Source of the DNA: Plecoglossus altivelis | Lineage: Eukaryota > Chordata > Actinopteri > Osmeriformes > Plecoglossidae | Direction of reading: 5' to 3' | Assembly (NCBI GenBank): GCA_036571765.1 | Contig: BROE01000019.1 | Span: 7,296,930 to 7,360,929 of the forward strand | DNA: 64,000 nucleotides | In this document: in pieces, positions 48,801 to 61,385 of the stretch | Numbering within the stretch: position 1 is the stretch's first letter | How the letters are laid out: the number at the start of each line of letters is the position of its first letter | Position numbers and translations under genes: made by a program | The notes under the pieces: model-generated | The model's database searches: none | Told to the model about the DNA's origin: nothing | The model's input: only the letters and a program-made list of their open reading frames with translations

Positions 48801-50761
48801 ACGTTCTGTTTGTTTGTTTGTTTATATTCTCCCAGGTCCCGATAGATCGGTTCATCAAGGTTCAGTTTAGCAAGTTTGCATTGGCTGAGCCAGTGAAGGA
48901 TAAGACGTGTTCTAACGACTTCGTACAGGTCAATGACGAAAAGTGAGTCGTCCTCTAGTTTAACAACACGAACATCTACGTTTGTCTGCTTTTATTTCGG
49001 AAGTTACTGCTTAACATAATTACCATGTATTTCACCATACGACCGCCATGTAACATTTCCTTCTAGAGTGTCTATTAAATATACATTTCGTTGTGTGCAA
49101 ATCGACTTCAGATGGTTGTGTGATGGTCCGCATTGTTTTGCAGGTTATGCGGTGAAAAACGAGATAACACTGTTGTCATCAGCAAGACCAACCAAGTCCG
49201 GGTGGTATTTAACTCTGACATGTCCCACGTGAGCAGAGGTTTCTCTGCGGAGTTCGAAGCCTTTCTGCCGTCCGATCGTAAGCGTGGGATCCATTTGACA
49301 CTTCCATCGCCATGTTCCCCTTTTCTGACATGCACAGACCAGGTCGCATTTTAACACCCATTGTCTCTGTCCAAGCTTGCCCTGGGAAGTTCAAATGTGC
49401 CAGCAACCTCTGCATCAGCACCAGCATGGAGTGTGACGGCATGAACGATTGCGGCGACAACACAGATGAGGACCACTGCCGTCAGTACCCATCTGTTTGT
49501 TCAGTTCAAGGCGCTGACAGGGCCTTTTATGCTCTATCGACATAAATATGCAAAAGTCCTACCAAGCAGGAGATTGTGTCACAGTTGGCCTCTGTTCATT
49601 TCCTTGTCCTTGTGCAGGGTGCAAAGAGTCCCAGCTCAGGTGTGGAAACGGCCTGTGTAAAGCCAAGTTCTGGCAGTGCGATGGTCTGGACGACTGTGGG
49701 GACAACACAGACGAGGCCCACTGCGGTGAGGGGAAGCTGTCCGCCAGCAGACGGGGAAACTCATCTGGGTCTCGGTTCTTATTTTCCACTGAGTGTTTCT
49801 GCACGCTTTCCCCTCCACAGGGGGCTGTCAAAGCGGGGAGTTTGCCTGCAGAAGCGGCGGCTGCATCTCAGAGACACTCAAGTGTAACGGAAATCCTGAC
49901 TGCAGCGACGGCTCCGATGAATCAAAGTGTCCCAAATGTAAGGATGGTGACAAGCTATTTATCGTTAACTGACTGAAGTTAGATAACGGGAGAAGAATTG
50001 TGAACCGCATCAGTGGTTGTTTAACTGAGATCTTACTTTTTCTGTTTCCAGCCTTGATTGTGCAATGCTCTGAAAATACATACAAGTGTAAGAGTAACCA
50101 GTGTATCAGCAAGCTGAACCCAGAGTGCGATGGAGAAGAAGATTGTGAGGACGGCTCAGATGAGACAAACTGTAGTAAGTTACTCTCTCTGCTGCTGCTC
50201 TCTCTTTCTGGGCTCCTTTTTCTGGGTTAACCCCTCGTGCTCTCTACGTAGTCTGCAACTCTCCCTGTCCTAAGGGTCAAAAAGGCCCCACCTTCAACCC
50301 TGAAATAAAGCAGGTTAATTACATTTTTACCGTGTCCTTTTGGGCACTGAAATGTGCAACCATGCTTTACATGAATCAGAAAGATTTCGTTTTGTCTGAG
50401 TTCAATCAAGCGTCTACAATCTATATGTCTCATTGTGGCTGTGCATGTGTGTGCAGTTAACATAGTTTCGGGTCATTCTCACCCCTGAAGAGAGCACAAG
50501 GGTTCATATTCTGATAATTGAAGCAGCTGTGTCTGAATCTGCTTGTAGATTGTGGAATCAGACCCTACAGAAGTTCCCGGATTGTGGGTGGAGAGGCCTC
50601 CAGTGAGGGGGAGTGGCCATGGCAGGTCAGTCTTCATGTCCGGGGGACTGGCCATGTGTGTGGCGCCTCAGTCATCAGTGACCGCTGGCTGGTCACCGCT
50701 GCCCACTGCGTCCAGGATGACGATAAAGTCAAGTGCGTATTCTTCTGTTTCAACCCGTCAA

Positions 50762-50818
<57 letters not shown>

Positions 50819-51623
50819 TTGTCTATGGAAAGTGAGTTCACGACCTGTCATGTCAAACAGGTACTCCCGCGCGGACATCTGGGAGGCACACCTTGGCCTT
50901 CTCTTCCAGAGTCAGACTAACAAATGGACCGTCAAGAAGAACCTGAAGCGTATCGTTCCTCACCCTTCCTACGCCCCTTTCAGCTATGACCATGACATAG
51001 CACTCATGGAACTAGAGAGCGAGGTGACGCTCAACGAGAACATCTGGCCTATCTGTTTACCTGCTTCCTCTCACGACTTCCCAGCTGGCAAATCTGTGTG
51101 GATAACTGGCTGGGGGCATACTAGAGAAGGAGGTAATTTCCTACGATTGTTTTCTGTGTTTTTTTCTGGTTTGTATGTGTGAAGGGTGTGTGACTGTGAT
51201 AATAATAGTAACCAAATGCACATAATGTCCCAGGTTTCGCTGCCAACGTCTTGCAGAAGGCAGAAGTCCGCATCGTCAATGCAACAGTGTGTAACAAGCT
51301 GATGGAGGGACAGATCACGTCACGCATGTTATGCGCAGGTGTTCTGACAGGAGGAGTGGACGCCTGTCAGGTAACGCGGGCGTTGTCGTACTCTCAGCGT
51401 TGACAGGTTTCGCTGCTTCTGCGTACTGTAGTCACACCTTTACCCCGTATCCCATCTACAGGGGGACTCTGGAGGTCCGATGTCTTCTACAGAAGCCCAA
51501 GGGCGTGTCTTCCTGGCGGGCGTGGTGAGCTGGGGCGATGGCTGTGCTCGCAAGAACAAGCCTGGCGTCTATACTCGTGTGACTAAGTTCAGGGATTGGA
51601 TAAAGGAGAACACTGGGGTGTAG
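45823..51623 (+). CDS. st14: matriptase (suppressor of tumorigenicity 14), type II transmembrane serine protease
   Basis: Epithelial membrane-anchored trypsin-like protease. Exons: 45823-45864, 46646-46811, 46946-47076, 47237-47307, 47410-47597, 47699-47734, 47861-48095, 48310-48452, 48635-48732, 48836-48942, 49144-49277, 49376-49480, 49618-49725, 49821-49937, 50052-50174, 50549-50732, 50861-51132, 51234-51370, 51462-51623 (852 aa; human 855). Order: cytoplasmic tail rich in Lys/Arg, membrane helix about 44-68, SEA domain, two CUB domains, four LDL-receptor class A repeats (each ending DxSDExxC or DNTDExxC style), then the protease. Activation cleavage after Arg612 in SSR|IVGG; catalytic His in AAHC, Asp in HDIALMEL, Ser in GDSGGP; C-terminus DWIKENTGV. 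CUB1 lacks its first cysteine pair. Exon 1 (MDSIDYGTKFTPAQ) is inferred from phase and position. Confidence 0.94.
48243..48290 (+). mobile_element. fragment of a teleost LINE/SINE 3' tail
   Basis: GTAAGCATCTGCTAAATGAA followed by a TGAAATGTAAA tail, in an st14 intron. This resembles the 3' end shared by many fish L2-type LINEs and their SINE partners (AAGCGTCTGCTAAATGA). Only about 45 bases remain; the family name is not certain. Confidence 0.45.
50766..50814. repeat. (CT)n microsatellite
   Basis: CT run in the short st14 intron between the first two protease-domain exons, forming most of the intron's pyrimidine tract. Confidence 0.92.
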
Positions 51624-52763
51624 CACACTCAGGAACTGGGTTAGCAAGATGAGCTGGCGACACACCTCAATAACCGTCAGCCTTGAATGAATTCTTCAGG
51701 CTTCTAGATGTTTTTCATGTCATGACGTGAAGTCCCACTCCTTATGTCCAATGCTAAGTTAGAAATCTGGAAATGTTAAGGTTCTTCTGCTAAAGGACAG
51801 TCCAGCAATGCCATTGTATGGTGTTCACATGCTTTTCTTCTGATGTGTTTTTGATTTGTGTATTTGTTTATCAGGGACAATCCATTGACAATCCATTCCT
51901 TATGTGTTCTTGTTTACTCGATTCAGATTGGTAATTGAGTAATTACAGTAGGTGGAGTGATTCAAACATGTTTTGTTAGTTTAGCTGAGGAACATTTCAG
52001 AATCACCCCACCTATTCATCAATGGCTAGGTTGTTATCACACTGGGTTGATGGTTTTATATTTACTTTTAATTACATTTGTATTTATCAAAAAACAGTAC
52101 TTCAGACCCAGAGTTCAACTTTCACTGTGTGTAGAGACAGAAATTAGCACTTATAGTTTTAACTAAGAAAGGCACATTATTTACATAATTAAGAAAACCA
52201 AACTAAAATTGATAAATTAATATTTTTCAGTTTATTACATCTGTGATTCAATACCTAATACCTCTTCAGCTAGTTAAGTAACTGAAAGGGTTTACATGTG
52301 GTGTACAGTATTTTTGATACATGTAAATTATCTGTCCTGAATATGAATGTTTGTATACATTAAGACACTCTACAAAACTATTTTTTGACTTTGAAGGAAC
52401 ATTTCTTTTCTCTATATTATTCTATAACACTCTGGTGCTTACACTATATTGAATGTAAATTATTTGTGATAGAGAGGGTCACTAGAAATCATATTTTTGC
52501 TACGGAAATGTTTGATGTCTCTGTTTTTATGATGTTGGATTTTTTTATTATTCAGTTGGCAGTTAGATATATGTGAATTCACATGCGTGATGATTTCTGG
52601 TGCTTTTCAATAACGCTTCAATGCATTAGACCCTGGCTACGCAAACATAAAAAAATGTTTTGAAAGACATAAACATGCCTACGTTTATTAAATTGTTATT
52701 CATTGTGATAGTGACACAAAATGACAAATAATATGAAATAAATTGATGACCGTGGTTTGGTGA
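51624..52763. other. st14 3' UTR and short intergenic region
   Basis: No coding exon. It is AT-rich. AATAAA at 52737-52742 is a candidate distal poly(A) signal for st14, implying a 3' UTR of about 1.1 kb that ends almost at the nfrkb promoter motif. Confidence 0.5.
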
Positions 52764-52772
52764 ACCGGAAGT
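52764..52772 (+). promoter_or_regulatory. nfrkb: nfrkb promoter-like ETS site
   Basis: ACCGGAAGT, a full ETS/GABP consensus, about 600 bases before the first nfrkb coding homology. A non-coding first exon probably lies just downstream, with the coding exon reached after an intron ending near TTCATAG at about 53300-53308. Confidence 0.45.
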
Positions 52773-53363
52773 TAATACGGACGATAAAGCAGACGGAACG
52801 GAAATAGAATTGGTACGACGATATTATTTTCCTACTACAAATGTACAGTGCACAGCATACACAACGTAGCTTTGCAGCTGACCAACTAGCTGTCTATACC
52901 TTACAGTTACTGTAATTAGCCAGTTACTCAACGTATAGATTTGTTTATATAAATACATTTACTAATGCAACATGTAAGTTGTTGAAACAGGATAACAAAT
53001 ATTTTATCATCATAGTATGTTAATTAACAACATGTAGCCTTGCTAGCTAATGTATGACTGTAACGTTAGCCACACACCGTTGGATAATACAATTTTAGAA
53101 TAGTTTGTCCTGAATGAAAAGGTAAAACGATTCTGTATTCAGCGAACGTTACAATTGAAATGGCTGGTTCAAAGCATTGAATACAACTTCTCTCTTTTAC
53201 GATCTAGTGGTCGTCAAGCGATCCAATTTACGATAACGTTTAGCTACACGTTAGAGTGCAGTCTAACTTCATATTGTAATAGTATTTTCTAACAAATGTG
53301 TTTCATAGATCCTCGATTCATCTAGTCCCAATACTCCTAAGAATACCGGAAGACCCGGCAGTA

Positions 53364-55992
53364 ATGTGCATGCTCATTGATCACACTGACCGTCCACAGC
53401 CCCCCCCTCAGACGCGGTCGCCAGGTGCTGGACGCCGGTATCCGCCGGAGGCAGTTGATATGCGTTGGGAACACTGCCGAGTGAGGGTCATTACCTCGAG
53501 ACCTGTCTGGGAAGATCCGACTGATGGAGCAGTTCAACCCAATGACTCAACCAATACGTTAAAACAAAAAATCGATTCCTCACATTGAAAAGTCAGTGTT
53601 TGCAGTTGTTTTTATGGTGTACCGTTGTTTGTTTGTTTTTTTTGTAAACAGCCGGACATTTTCTTCTCCCCTGTGCCTGAGGTGAAAAACACCTGGAGCC
53701 AACCAAGTTAACTGACAGACATGCCTACCCAGAACATACTTCACAGGCAGCACTTTGCCTCATGCCAGCTCCTGCCTCAGTTTCCACCCCGACCAACCCA
53801 ACCCCAAAGAAAAACATCCACCTGAAGCCACGGATAAGTCCACCCCCCCCCATTTCACGCACATACCGTCATCTAACAAACACACAACTTTCACTTTATG
53901 GCCAACGCCATCGCCTGCAATCTGGCGCAGAAGCAGTTCAGAGGTATCACCTTCTCGCTCACCACCCCCCACCACCTTCCCCACCCCACGGCCCCCCCAA
54001 CCTGTTCACAACGTTAGGCTGCCAGTTCTAATGTCATCATCCAATGATATTGAACATAATTTCATGATCGATACCAACTCTGTGGTTGTGTGTCCTCAAG
54101 ATGGTTTATTTTAACCCAGATGCACCTCGTGGGTCCCACTGGAGTTATCAGGACACTCGTGTCAGCCAGTCTCAAAAGAAGCGCATGAGCGCTGTACTCC
54201 CATCCAAGCGTTACTACCGACACGCTCACTCACACACCAGTCTCGAATATCTCGGCTCATTCCTGGGGGCCAAGCAAAGGTCATCCCCTGGGTCCCCAGC
54301 CCGTTCCATGTTCCCCGCATTCTTAGTTCTTATTATTGAGCACAAAAGAACACAAGGGTAAAAAGGGGGGGCCAGTTGAACGGTTAGAAAGGACCCATAG
54401 TCTTGGGTGTAGTGGTCATGCTCTTGGAATGTATGCGTCTCTTCTACCAGGAGTGCGTGGCGAAGCTACGTCACGCCTCCTGAGTAGCGTCCCTGACATA
54501 GCTGTGAAACGGAAGTACCCGTCTCAGACGCAGGGAGACATGCAGGAAAGGAGGGTCCGGAGAAGAGTTTGCCGGATCCTAAAAGAAGTCAAAACGGAGT
54601 GCGGGGACAGCAACGTGTCATCCGATGACGACGGTGAGTCTGGTCCTCCTGCGTGGGCCGGCTGCTACACTCTGGAGTGACGCTGAGAGTATGCTGTCAT
54701 ACCGCTTCTGGCTTGGCTGTTTCAGACCCGGCGTCGCTGCAGAGCTCCCAGTCCCCGTCCTCTCCCACGCACACCCTCTCTCTCAGGGTGGTGCCCAGTC
54801 TCTCCACCCAGGACATGAAGACCACAGGTTAGTGACGCCCGCGTTCCACGGCCACTTGAATCGCATCGGTCTGTACGTTGACTCGCTCATTTCAGTTCTG
54901 TCCAACATCCACCCCCCCCTCTCTGGATGCAGGCATCTGCTGAAATAAACACAATGTCAAAGGTGAATGTATGCAGGTGAATTATTAGCTGAAACGTACT
55001 TGACTGTATTGCTTTCCCAGACAAAGCAGAGCTGGGAGAGAAGGACCTGAGAGCCATGCTTAGAAGACACAGAGAGAAGAGGAAACGACAACCAGTCAGT
55101 GGCCTTGTCATTTCCTTTCATTGTGATCCCTCTGCATTCTTCTTTGTTTACCAGTAACAGAATATTCACATTCAATTCAACTGGAAGTTGGCCTATAGAA
55201 GTATTGCAATGCTCTGACATTGCTAGGGAACAAGGACATTAGTGTCATCGTATTCTAATGGTCCTTGCATCCTCAGGACCACCCTGACCTGGTGACCTCG
55301 GACATCCATCTGGGCGACATGATGTCCAGAGTAAACATAGGTCGCAAGGGCTCAGCAGTGGGTGAGTGCACGACTGAACGTTACGTGTTGGTTCCTCCTG
55401 AACACCGGATTACCCTTCGGAGTTACATTTCAGGAAGCCCCAGCTGTGGAAACACTGTTTGTCTCTCCCACCCAGCGCTGTTTGACCTGGCCCTGCCCAA
55501 GAGGAGGATGAGAGAGGAGCGGAGGAAGAGAAGGATGAGGCCCATCAAAGTGGAGTCGGAGGATGCGTGCGAGGCCTTCGTGCCCTCGGAGGCCCAGACT
55601 CCCTCGGCCAGCCTGGGCTCTGCTCTGCCGGACACGCCCGGCACCCCGCTGCCCTCCGTCAAGGAGGAGTGAGTAAACCTGGCTCACGTCTCCACTCTCC
55701 CCCCGCCTGGGACTTTCACTAAAGGAATCTCAGCCCTTCCACTTTGGGATGTCCCATGAAGATCTGTTCTTAGTCCATATGGCTGCCTTGCACACAGCTT
55801 GGTGGTGTTGTGTCTGTGTAGTCCTGTTATTGTGTCTCCTGGTGTCCTCATGTCCTGTGTGTTCTGCCCTCTGCAGGCCCATGGAGGAGGCACAGAGCAG
55901 CCCTGTCATGGTGGAGGAGATAGCTGTGAGCTTCTTCAGTCTGTTAGAGAACATTCTGAGACTGGAGGGCCTCGCCAGCACCTCCATGGTAG

Positions 55993-56057
<65 letters not shown>

Positions 56058-57622
56058 CTGTCACTGACGCATGTGCATGATACCACACAATGTTAGAACT
56101 GACCAGAGTTTAGAAAGTGTAACAAATTAGCGGGCAATAGAGCATCACAGTGAATCACTTCCTGGTTTTGTGTCTTCTTTTCAGTTAGAGGAGAAGGTCC
56201 AACATTGGCAATGTTCTGCTGCCAGCTCCCTCAACCCATGGTTCTCTTCTGCCTCCTGCTGGTCAGAGATGGTGCTGCCGGCCCTGCACTTCCTGGCTGC
56301 GGAGAGTAAAGGTAGGCAGGAGAGCGACAAGTCATCCCTCGCTCCCTCTCAACACATCACATGACTTTCTCTCTCTCGTTCTGCCATCTCTCCAGCTGGC
56401 ACCATGGGTCTTCCCACAGGCTTCAGTCCCTATGTGGAGTTCAAGGATCGCTCTCAGCAGTGGAAGTGGATTGGTAAGATCCCCCCTGATGAGTCAACAG
56501 TGGAGGGGGGGGGGGAGCTTTTCCTCTATAAATGGAAACACTTTTCATCTCAGACATCGATGTCGCTTGTTCAAGGTCCCAGTGTAGATGGAGAGAAGGA
56601 CCTGAGCGCGCTCTTCCAGTTGTGGGTGGACTCGAAGGACATGGTCGTTGTCAAGGTAGTTACGGCGCGTCTTCCATCCCTCTCGCAACCCAGACTGAAA
56701 GACCATAGTATGCTCTGTGTTTGACATCCATCCTGTCGGCTCTGTGTTGTCCCTCCCAGACTGAGAATGAAGATCTAGCTGAGATGACGTCTCCGACTCC
56801 TCGAGTGTAAGTGTCCACAGTGACATCACGCAGGGGCACAGACGCATCAGCGTCCGCGTAGGGGGTGGAGCTTACAGCTGTGTGATAGAAGGCTTGTTGT
56901 CTTTGTAACCAAGCAGTTGGACCGACTACGTGGTACGGCCCAGCACCGGAGACGAGAGGCACGTTTTCCAAATCCAGGTCAGTCCCCGCCCCCCTCGCCA
57001 GCCAGGCGGCACGCAACATCGTCCCCTGCATCGCTCGCCAACCCCGGTACGACTCTTGACTCGTTCTGTTTGGTTTTGCGGCCCTTGTCTTTGGCCCCCA
57101 GGAGCAGCAGCGCTACGACCAGCCCCACAAAGCCTTCACCTTCCGCATGCACGGCTTCGACTCGGTGGTGGGGCCAGTGAAGGGTGTGTTTGATAAGGAG
57201 ATGTCTCTGAACAAAGCGCGGGAGCACACCCTGCTGCGCTCCGACCGGCCGGCCTACGTCACCATCCTCTCCCTGGGTGAGGCTGGCTCCCCTCTCAGGC
57301 TCCTGCAGAGAGACACTGGCAGCCTCAGACGGGGACTTTTGAATCTGGTTGTTTGGTTTATTCCGGGAGCTGGTGGAGTGGAATGGCTGGTTAGAATGAC
57401 ACAGTCCCCTTCTCTTCCCTGTCGTCCTTGTCTCCTCCTCGTCTCCCCCCTCTCTCCTCCTCGTCTCCCCCCTCTCTCCTCCTCGTCTCCCCCCTCTCCT
57501 CCTCCCTCAGTGAGAGACGCAGCTGCCAGGCTCCCTAATGGAGAGGGCACCAGGGCGGAGATCTGTGAGCTGCTGAAGGACTCTCAGTTCCTGGCCCCTG
57601 ATGTCACCAGTGCCCAGGTTGG

Positions 57623-57665
<43 letters not shown>

Positions 57666-60600
57666 AAACACAGCCACAACCATCAAGTCTTACAGCCAGG
57701 ATTGCAGGGGTAGTGTAGTCTGGTGTAGTGTGTGTGTGTGTGTGTGTGTGTCAGCTTGTGCTTCTCCTCCATGCAGGTGAACACAGTGGTCAGCGGTGCG
57801 CTGGACAGGCTGCACTACGAGAAGGATCCCTGCGTGAAGTACGACATCGGACGCAAACTGTGGATCTACCTGCACCGGGACCGCAGCCAGGAGGAGTTTG
57901 GTGAGTCCGGCGAAGCAGAATCCTTGACAGAGGGCGGTTCCTTGGCCTGGCCCCGGCAGCGTAGACACAATATGGAAATTCACGTTTCACGTGACTTGCG
58001 GAGGGAAAAGCAGCGCAGTGCAGTTAACGCTGGCCCAACGCTGGTCTTGTCGTAGTCACGTGTCAACAGATTGATTCAACTCAGCTGTGGAATGCTGGGA
58101 CTACAGGTTCTGAAGGCAGGGCCTAAATACACCCAGCTTCTCGTGTGTCCTCTTTTATTTGTTGTTGTTGTTGCTATACAGATATATTATAACCTTTCTG
58201 TTATTGCTGAAACAGTAAACAAACCATAATTACATATATAAATTATATAACCAAATTATAAAAATACTGGGCTCACTCAGACATTCTTTATAAAACTTTG
58301 ATTCTCCATTGGCGGCCTGCAATTCTGCCCTGTTTCCCATCTGTTTTTACTTCAATGTGTGTATGCGTGTGCGCATGTGGGTTTGATTTGAACTCCCCCT
58401 CCTCCCCCCAGAGAGAATCCACCAGACTCAAGCAGCAGCAGCCAAGGCCAGGAAAGCTCTGCAGCAGAAACCCAAGCCTCCATCCAAACCTGTGAGTGTC
58501 ACTCACCTTCCGTTGATATATAAACACGCCACACCGCCGGCTCTGTATCCAGCACACTATTTCATTTTCAAACTGGAAAATCTTGTCGAACCAGTAGAGG
58601 TTTAACTACCAAAGAACTTGTGTGATTTGTTGCTATGTTGGGGTGAAAGTGGATGTTTGGTGTAACGCGGTACCATCGCCTCGCAGCGACAAGGTTCAGA
58701 GTTCATGTCCCTGATTTCTCCTGTCTGTTTCTGGTTGTGTTTCGTAGAAGTCTGGGAAGGAGGGCGGTAAGACTGTCTCTGTGGAAGCTGGACTGAGCGG
58801 CCAGAGTGATGTGGGTCCACTGTCCCCCACCCCCACCACCCCCACCACCAGCACCCCTGGAACCCCCAAATCCCCCCTGGCCCCGACCGCCTCCACCTCC
58901 ATCAAAGCCGGAGTCCCAGACTCAGTCAAGACCAGCTCAGGGTCAGTGACACAGCATCTCCACAGCTGGTCTCTCTAGGGGCTCAGTGCTGTGTAACAAA
59001 CTGTCATCTACTTGATTCTGCTCCATCCTGTCTGATCTTGTGTCCCTTCCTCCTCCCAGCGTTCTCCTGGTGGCCCCTCCCTCAATGCCCCAGCTAGGCA
59101 CCATCCTGTCCAGCAGCCAGGCTGGGCCCCAGGCCTCCCAGCCCTCTGCAGCCCAGCACACAGCCAGGGTGGTGAGCCACCCCGGGGCGGGCTCCCTCTC
59201 CCAGGTCCGCGTGGTGTCTGCCCAGGCTGGCCTCACAGGCTCCCCGGGGGCCACTCAGGGCACGCTGGTGCATCCCACGGCTCACCAGATCAGGCTTCCT
59301 GTCAGCGTGGGCACCAAAGGCATCACTCAGGTAAGCACGCCCTTCGTCATACTCGGTCGTTTCATTTCTGATTGTCTGTCTGGAAAAACTTCTTTTTTCT
59401 TTTGATAGGATGCCATGGAAGCCTGATGTTTTTGTGTCTGTGGGTGTTTTTTGAATCTGCCCTCTTTTGTTTCTGTGTGTGTGCGTGCTTGTGTGCGTGT
59501 GTGTGTGCACGTGCGTGCGTGCGCGTGTGCGTGCCTACAGGCGGTGGTGTCGCTCCCTCTGAGGACCCAGTCGATCGGTAGCCCAGTGCAGGCGGCTCGA
59601 GGTCAGTCAGTCATGTCTGTGTCTGGCCTGGCCTCTACTGTGACTGTAGCCAAACCTCAGGCCGGCTCCCCTGGTAGTCCTGTTCACAACCCAGCCTCAC
59701 CTGCTCTCCTCCAGGGAGTCACAAGCCAGAACATCATCAAACAGGTCAACAGCAGAACCACAAACATATCTAACAACTGATCTGATGATAGAACTAATCT
59801 GCCTGCTTTAGTGGAGGTTAAAAAACAACCTTTTGCTATAGACGCACTCGACACACGCTGTATGTTAGAGTCTGGTTTCATGTGTGTCTAGGTGGCCATC
59901 ACTGGTCAGCTGGGCAGGAAGACTCAGGGGGGAGCAGCCATCCCCATTACTGCCACCAACCTGCGCATCCAGGGGAAGGATGTGCTCCGCCTGCCCCCCT
60001 CCTCCATCACCACGGACGCCAAGGGTCAGACGGTCCTTCGCATCACCCCCGACATGATGGCCACCCTCACCAAGTCCCCCGTCACCACCGTCAAGCTCAC
60101 CCCCGACATGCTGGGCACGGCCACCGGCGGCGGCAAGAGCATATCGGCCACGCTGCACGTGACTCCGCCCCACCCTCCCTCCTCTAACCCCGCCTCCTCC
60201 TCAGAGGCAGCGAAGGCGGCCGCCGGCACTGCCACCCTGTTGAAGGCTGCTGGAGACACGGCCATCCGTCTAATGCCCACCCTGGCCGTCACTATGGCCG
60301 ACCAGAAGACCAGAACCTTCTCCACTGTCTCCTCTCCCGACTCCAAGACCAGCACCACCATCCGCATCATGCCGGGCCTGGGGGTCATCCCTCACAAGCA
60401 GGGCCAAACCATCACCATGACCACCACCTCTGGCAGCAAGCCAGCCACGGTGTCTGCCGGCACGGCTACGGTCACCATAGGGACCGGCGGCATGGGCGGA
60501 GCCAAAGGGGTGACGCTCGGCCCCGCAGCCTCAGCCTCGGCCCTCACCCTGGGGACGGCTACAGCCACCGTCCGTCAGGTCCCTGTCAGTGCCACCGTGG

Positions 60601-61385
60601 TCACCACGCAGACGGTAAGAAACACACCCTCTGCCAGGGAAAACATGTTTGAAGTGTTTGATCATTTTCTAAATATTGTGAGGCAGGACATGAGGATAGG
60701 AAAAGCTGGTTTCAAGTTACGAACGCTACCTTGAAGGGAACGCCACCCCTCCTAAATCCAGTCTCTCTCTCTCTCTTCTTCCTCAGGGCAAGTTACCAGC
60801 TCGAATCACAGTCCCCTTGTCTGTCCTTAGCCACCCACTCAAAAGCAAGAGTGTGGTGACCACGCCTATACTGAAGGGAAACATCAATACCAAGTGAGTC
60901 CTCACGGCAGTGTCTCTGTCACACTCTGTCAACCACCCTGGCAAGAAGATCCACTAAATATGTGTGTGCGTCTGTGTGTGTGTGTGTGTGTCTCTCTCTT
61001 CCGAGCAGCATTAGCAGTCTAGGCAGGAACATCATCCTGACCACCATGCCTGCAGGCACTAAGCTGATAGCTGGGAACAAGCCAGTGAGCTTTGTCACCG
61101 CTCAGCAGTTACAGCAGCTGCAACAGCAAGGCCAGGCTACACAGGTTAGCTCTCAACACCCCCTCACACACCCCCTTATCATAAGGTGAAAAGAAACTGT
61201 CTTTTTTTATCATCGCAGTTGGTCCAAGTTGGTCCGTCCGTGTCTCTCAGGTGCGTATCCAGACCGTTCCAGCTCAACAGCTCCAGCAGCGGACAGCGAC
61301 GGGCTCCCCCAAGTCCGTGTCCACGGTGGTGGTCACCACTGCACCCTCCCCCAAGCGCACCCCCGAACCCCCACCGCCGCAGTGA
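53364..61385 (+). CDS. nfrkb: nuclear factor related to kappa-B-binding protein (INO80 complex subunit G); 5' exons frame-broken in this sequence
   Basis: Nuclear subunit of the INO80 chromatin remodeller; its N-terminal DEUBAD-type domain binds the deubiquitinase UCHL5. Firm exons: 54726-54827, 55021-55094, 55277-55361, 55476-55668, 55877-55988, 56185-56311, 56396-56473, 56576-56655, 56760-56806, 56917-56977, 57102-57276, 57511-57617, 57777-57900, 58412-58491, 58748-58941, 59060-59330, 59541-59744, 59892-60614, 60787-60893, 61009-61144, 61251-61385; all phases close. The winged-helix-like domain (HKAFTFRMHGFDSVVGPVKG to IGRKLWIYLHRDR) is near-identical to human. The Pro/Thr/Ser-rich C-terminal half includes TATNLRIQGKDVLRLPPSS and GRNIILTTMPAGTKLIAG. 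Upstream, 53364 to about 54480 shows homology to the DEUBAD region (PDIFFS, HFMANAI..LAQKQFR, DG.YFNPD), but only by jumping frames. The exon 54451-54633 recovers frame by about 54465 (KRKYPSQTQ, ILKEVKTECG). Confidence 0.9.
55995..56056. repeat. (CA)n microsatellite
   Basis: CA run beginning a few bases inside an nfrkb intron, immediately after the GTAGCC donor. Confidence 0.92.
57625..57662. repeat. (CA)n microsatellite
   Basis: CA run just inside the nfrkb intron following the exon that ends at 57617. Confidence 0.9.
57728..57752. repeat. (GT)n microsatellite
   Basis: GT run in the same nfrkb intron as the CA run at 57625-57662, in opposite orientation. The transcript could form a CA/GU hairpin bringing the two ends of this short intron together. 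Confidence 0.88.

Noticed and set aside
49312..49545. Cys-rich frames considered as free-standing LDL-receptor-like peptides
   Set aside because: They are individual LDLa exons of st14 with matching phases on both sides.
53298..54361. Series of 60-119 codon frames, considered as a separate new gene between st14 and nfrkb
   Set aside because: Piecewise similarity to the NFRKB N-terminus in changing frames shows these are fragments of nfrkb exons disrupted by indels.
59892..60388. Overlapping frames on both strands in the large nfrkb exon
   Set aside because: Shadow frames of a Thr/Ala/Pro-rich coding exon; the nfrkb frame matches the family throughout.
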